Below, piece after piece: positions 12,800 through 13,590 of a stretch of DNA of 13,590 bases. Where the stretch lies: NCBI GenBank assembly GCA_003818675.1, contig RPPD01000012.1, positions 1-13,590 of the forward strand, read 5' to 3'. Each line of letters opens with the position of its first letter. Positions within the stretch are counted from its first letter, which is position 1. The position numbers and the translations under genes are program-made. Source of the stretch: Spirochaetaceae bacterium. Its GTDB lineage: Bacteria > Spirochaetota > Spirochaetia > SZUA-6 > RPPD01. The notes below the pieces were generated by a model. It saw only the letters and a list, made by a program, of their open reading frames with translations, was not told the origin of the DNA and searched no databases.

Positions 12800-13536
12800 T
12801 GGGTAAAATACACTTTTCAATCCGATTTTCACTTTTGCTGGTTGTTTTGGCAACTGTATTGTTTCTTTTATCATCATGCCTGGCCCGACAAACCCTGAAC
12901 ATTGCTCCAAACGGAAGCGGAACCTGTACTATCACGATTTCGCTCAATCCGGAATTTGTCGATTATGCCCTGGATCTTGGTGAAGCCGCAGGATACTTTC
13001 CAAACAGGGATACAGCAGCCCTTTTTGACCAGACTGAAATCAGGAAGTCATTTGCAGGTCTTCAGGATATCAGCCTTAACTCGCTCCAGTCAGATGGTAA
13101 AAAGAATATTAGCATTGCATTTTCATTTTCAAACATTCAGACTTTATTGACATCACATGAGTTCTTCCGAAAAACCGGGCTTATCAGGTATAGTACAACC
13201 GGAAACACCACCAACATCTCCGTTGCATTCAACAACACACTTGTACACATATTTTTTGAGGAGATTCTTGGATTATCACGTGAGGAATACGAATATCTGC
13301 TGCCGCAACCTGGCGAGAGCAGGGCATCATGGTATGAGGCTCTGGATTTTTCCATGGAAAACGGCAGGGCTATTGTGCAGTCTTCTTTTGTGAGTGTTGA
13401 TGTCACAGTCCCAGGCACAATACAGTCTCACAATGGAGCTGACCAGGGAAAGAACTGTATCCGTTTCTCGCAATCGCTTGAGAATATCCTCTTTGCCAAA
13501 GAATCCACAACCTGGAATCTTGTTTACAGGCAATAG
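12799..13536 (+). CDS. Predicted lipoprotein of unknown function, 245 aa
   Basis: The ATG at 12799 overlaps the upstream stop codon (TGATG). This is preferred over the in-frame ATG at 12763, which would add 12 residues before the signal sequence. The N-terminus is a lipoprotein signal: basic MGKIHFSIR, hydrophobic core, lipobox LSSC with acylated Cys27. The mature part opens with LARQTLNIAPNGSGTCTITI, a beta-strand with a Gly-Ser turn, and continues as mixed strands and helices (FVDYALDLGEAAGYF, IFFEEILGLSREEYEYLL). It is probably anchored to the inner or outer membrane, facing the periplasm. No enzymatic motif is seen and I do not recognise the family. It forms a two-gene operon with the SDR-like gene. 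Confidence 0.83.
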   Translation: MGKIHFSIRFSLLLVVLATVLFLLSSCLARQTLNIAPNGSGTCTITISLNPEFVDYALDLGEAAGYFPNRDTAALFDQTEIRKSFAGLQDISLNSLQSDGKKNISIAFSFSNIQTLLTSHEFFRKTGLIRYSTTGNTTNISVAFNNTLVHIFFEEILGLSREEYEYLLPQPGESRASWYEALDFSMENGRAIVQSSFVSVDVTVPGTIQSHNGADQGKNCIRFSQSLENILFAKESTTWNLVYRQ

Positions 13537-13590
13537 CATAGCAAGCCGGAAATCCTTGAATACCACAGACCTGATCACTTATTATTGACA
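13537..13590. other. 3' flank of the lipoprotein gene, possible -35 at the window edge
   Basis: No gene or hairpin is visible in these 54 bases. The last six bases are TTGACA (13585-13590), a perfect -35 hexamer, suggesting that another promoter begins at the edge; the -10 would lie outside the window. Confidence 0.25.

Noticed and set aside
1..13590. CRISPR array, tRNA or rRNA genes, phage module or defence island
   Set aside because: No spaced direct repeats, tRNA cloverleaf, rRNA sequence, or phage or defence protein signature was seen; the only mobile DNA is the decayed IS.

Overview
The window looks like a chromosomal segment of a spirochaete, probably a larger Treponema-like species. 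The evidence is indirect. A DksA/TraR-type zinc-finger gene sits back to back with infA, an arrangement I recall from treponemes. There is a lipoprotein with a loose lipobox, an OmpA-like protein lacking the usual diaminopimelate-binding Asp, and several secreted or membrane proteins of no family I recognise. ArgJ implies arginine biosynthesis, which reduced pathogens such as T. pallidum lack. The base composition is moderate. No rRNA, tRNA or CRISPR array was seen.

Layout. Bases 1-2655: the 3' end of argJ (+) converges on infA (-) across a hairpin that fills the gap. infA diverges from a DksA-like gene (+) that ends in a strong terminator. A 126-aa protein of unknown function (+) follows, then a metallo-beta-lactamase-fold hydrolase (-). 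Bases 2656-6347: a 402-aa membrane protein (+) converges on a two-gene unit (-) made of a DEAD-box-like protein with eroded helicase motifs and a DbpA-like RNA-binding tail, overlapping trmB by 23 nt. Bases 6348-7972: an exported OmpA-family protein (+) and a small secreted protein (-).

Bases 8034-8895: the one clear accessory element, an 862-bp insertion-sequence remnant. It has terminal inverted repeats, a tandem second repeat at its right end, and a transposase on the minus strand that is internally deleted, frameshifted and stopped. It lies between two outward-facing promoters without damaging either. Bases 8962-12035: a 447-aa protein of unknown function (+) converges on glutamine-dependent NAD+ synthetase (-). 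Bases 12139-13536: a promoter drives a degenerate short-chain-dehydrogenase-like protein translationally coupled to a lipoprotein (+).

Across the window the strand switches at almost every gene, and only two pairs look operonic. Most genes have their own recognisable sigma-70-type promoter very close to the start codon. Many predicted leaders are 11-20 nt with the Shine-Dalgarno at the 5' end. Three genes lack a Shine-Dalgarno and appear leaderless or nearly so. I did not find a coherent new defence or biosynthetic system. The best leads are the eroded DEAD-box protein, the IS remnant, the OmpA domain with an altered peptidoglycan-binding site, and the leaderless starts.
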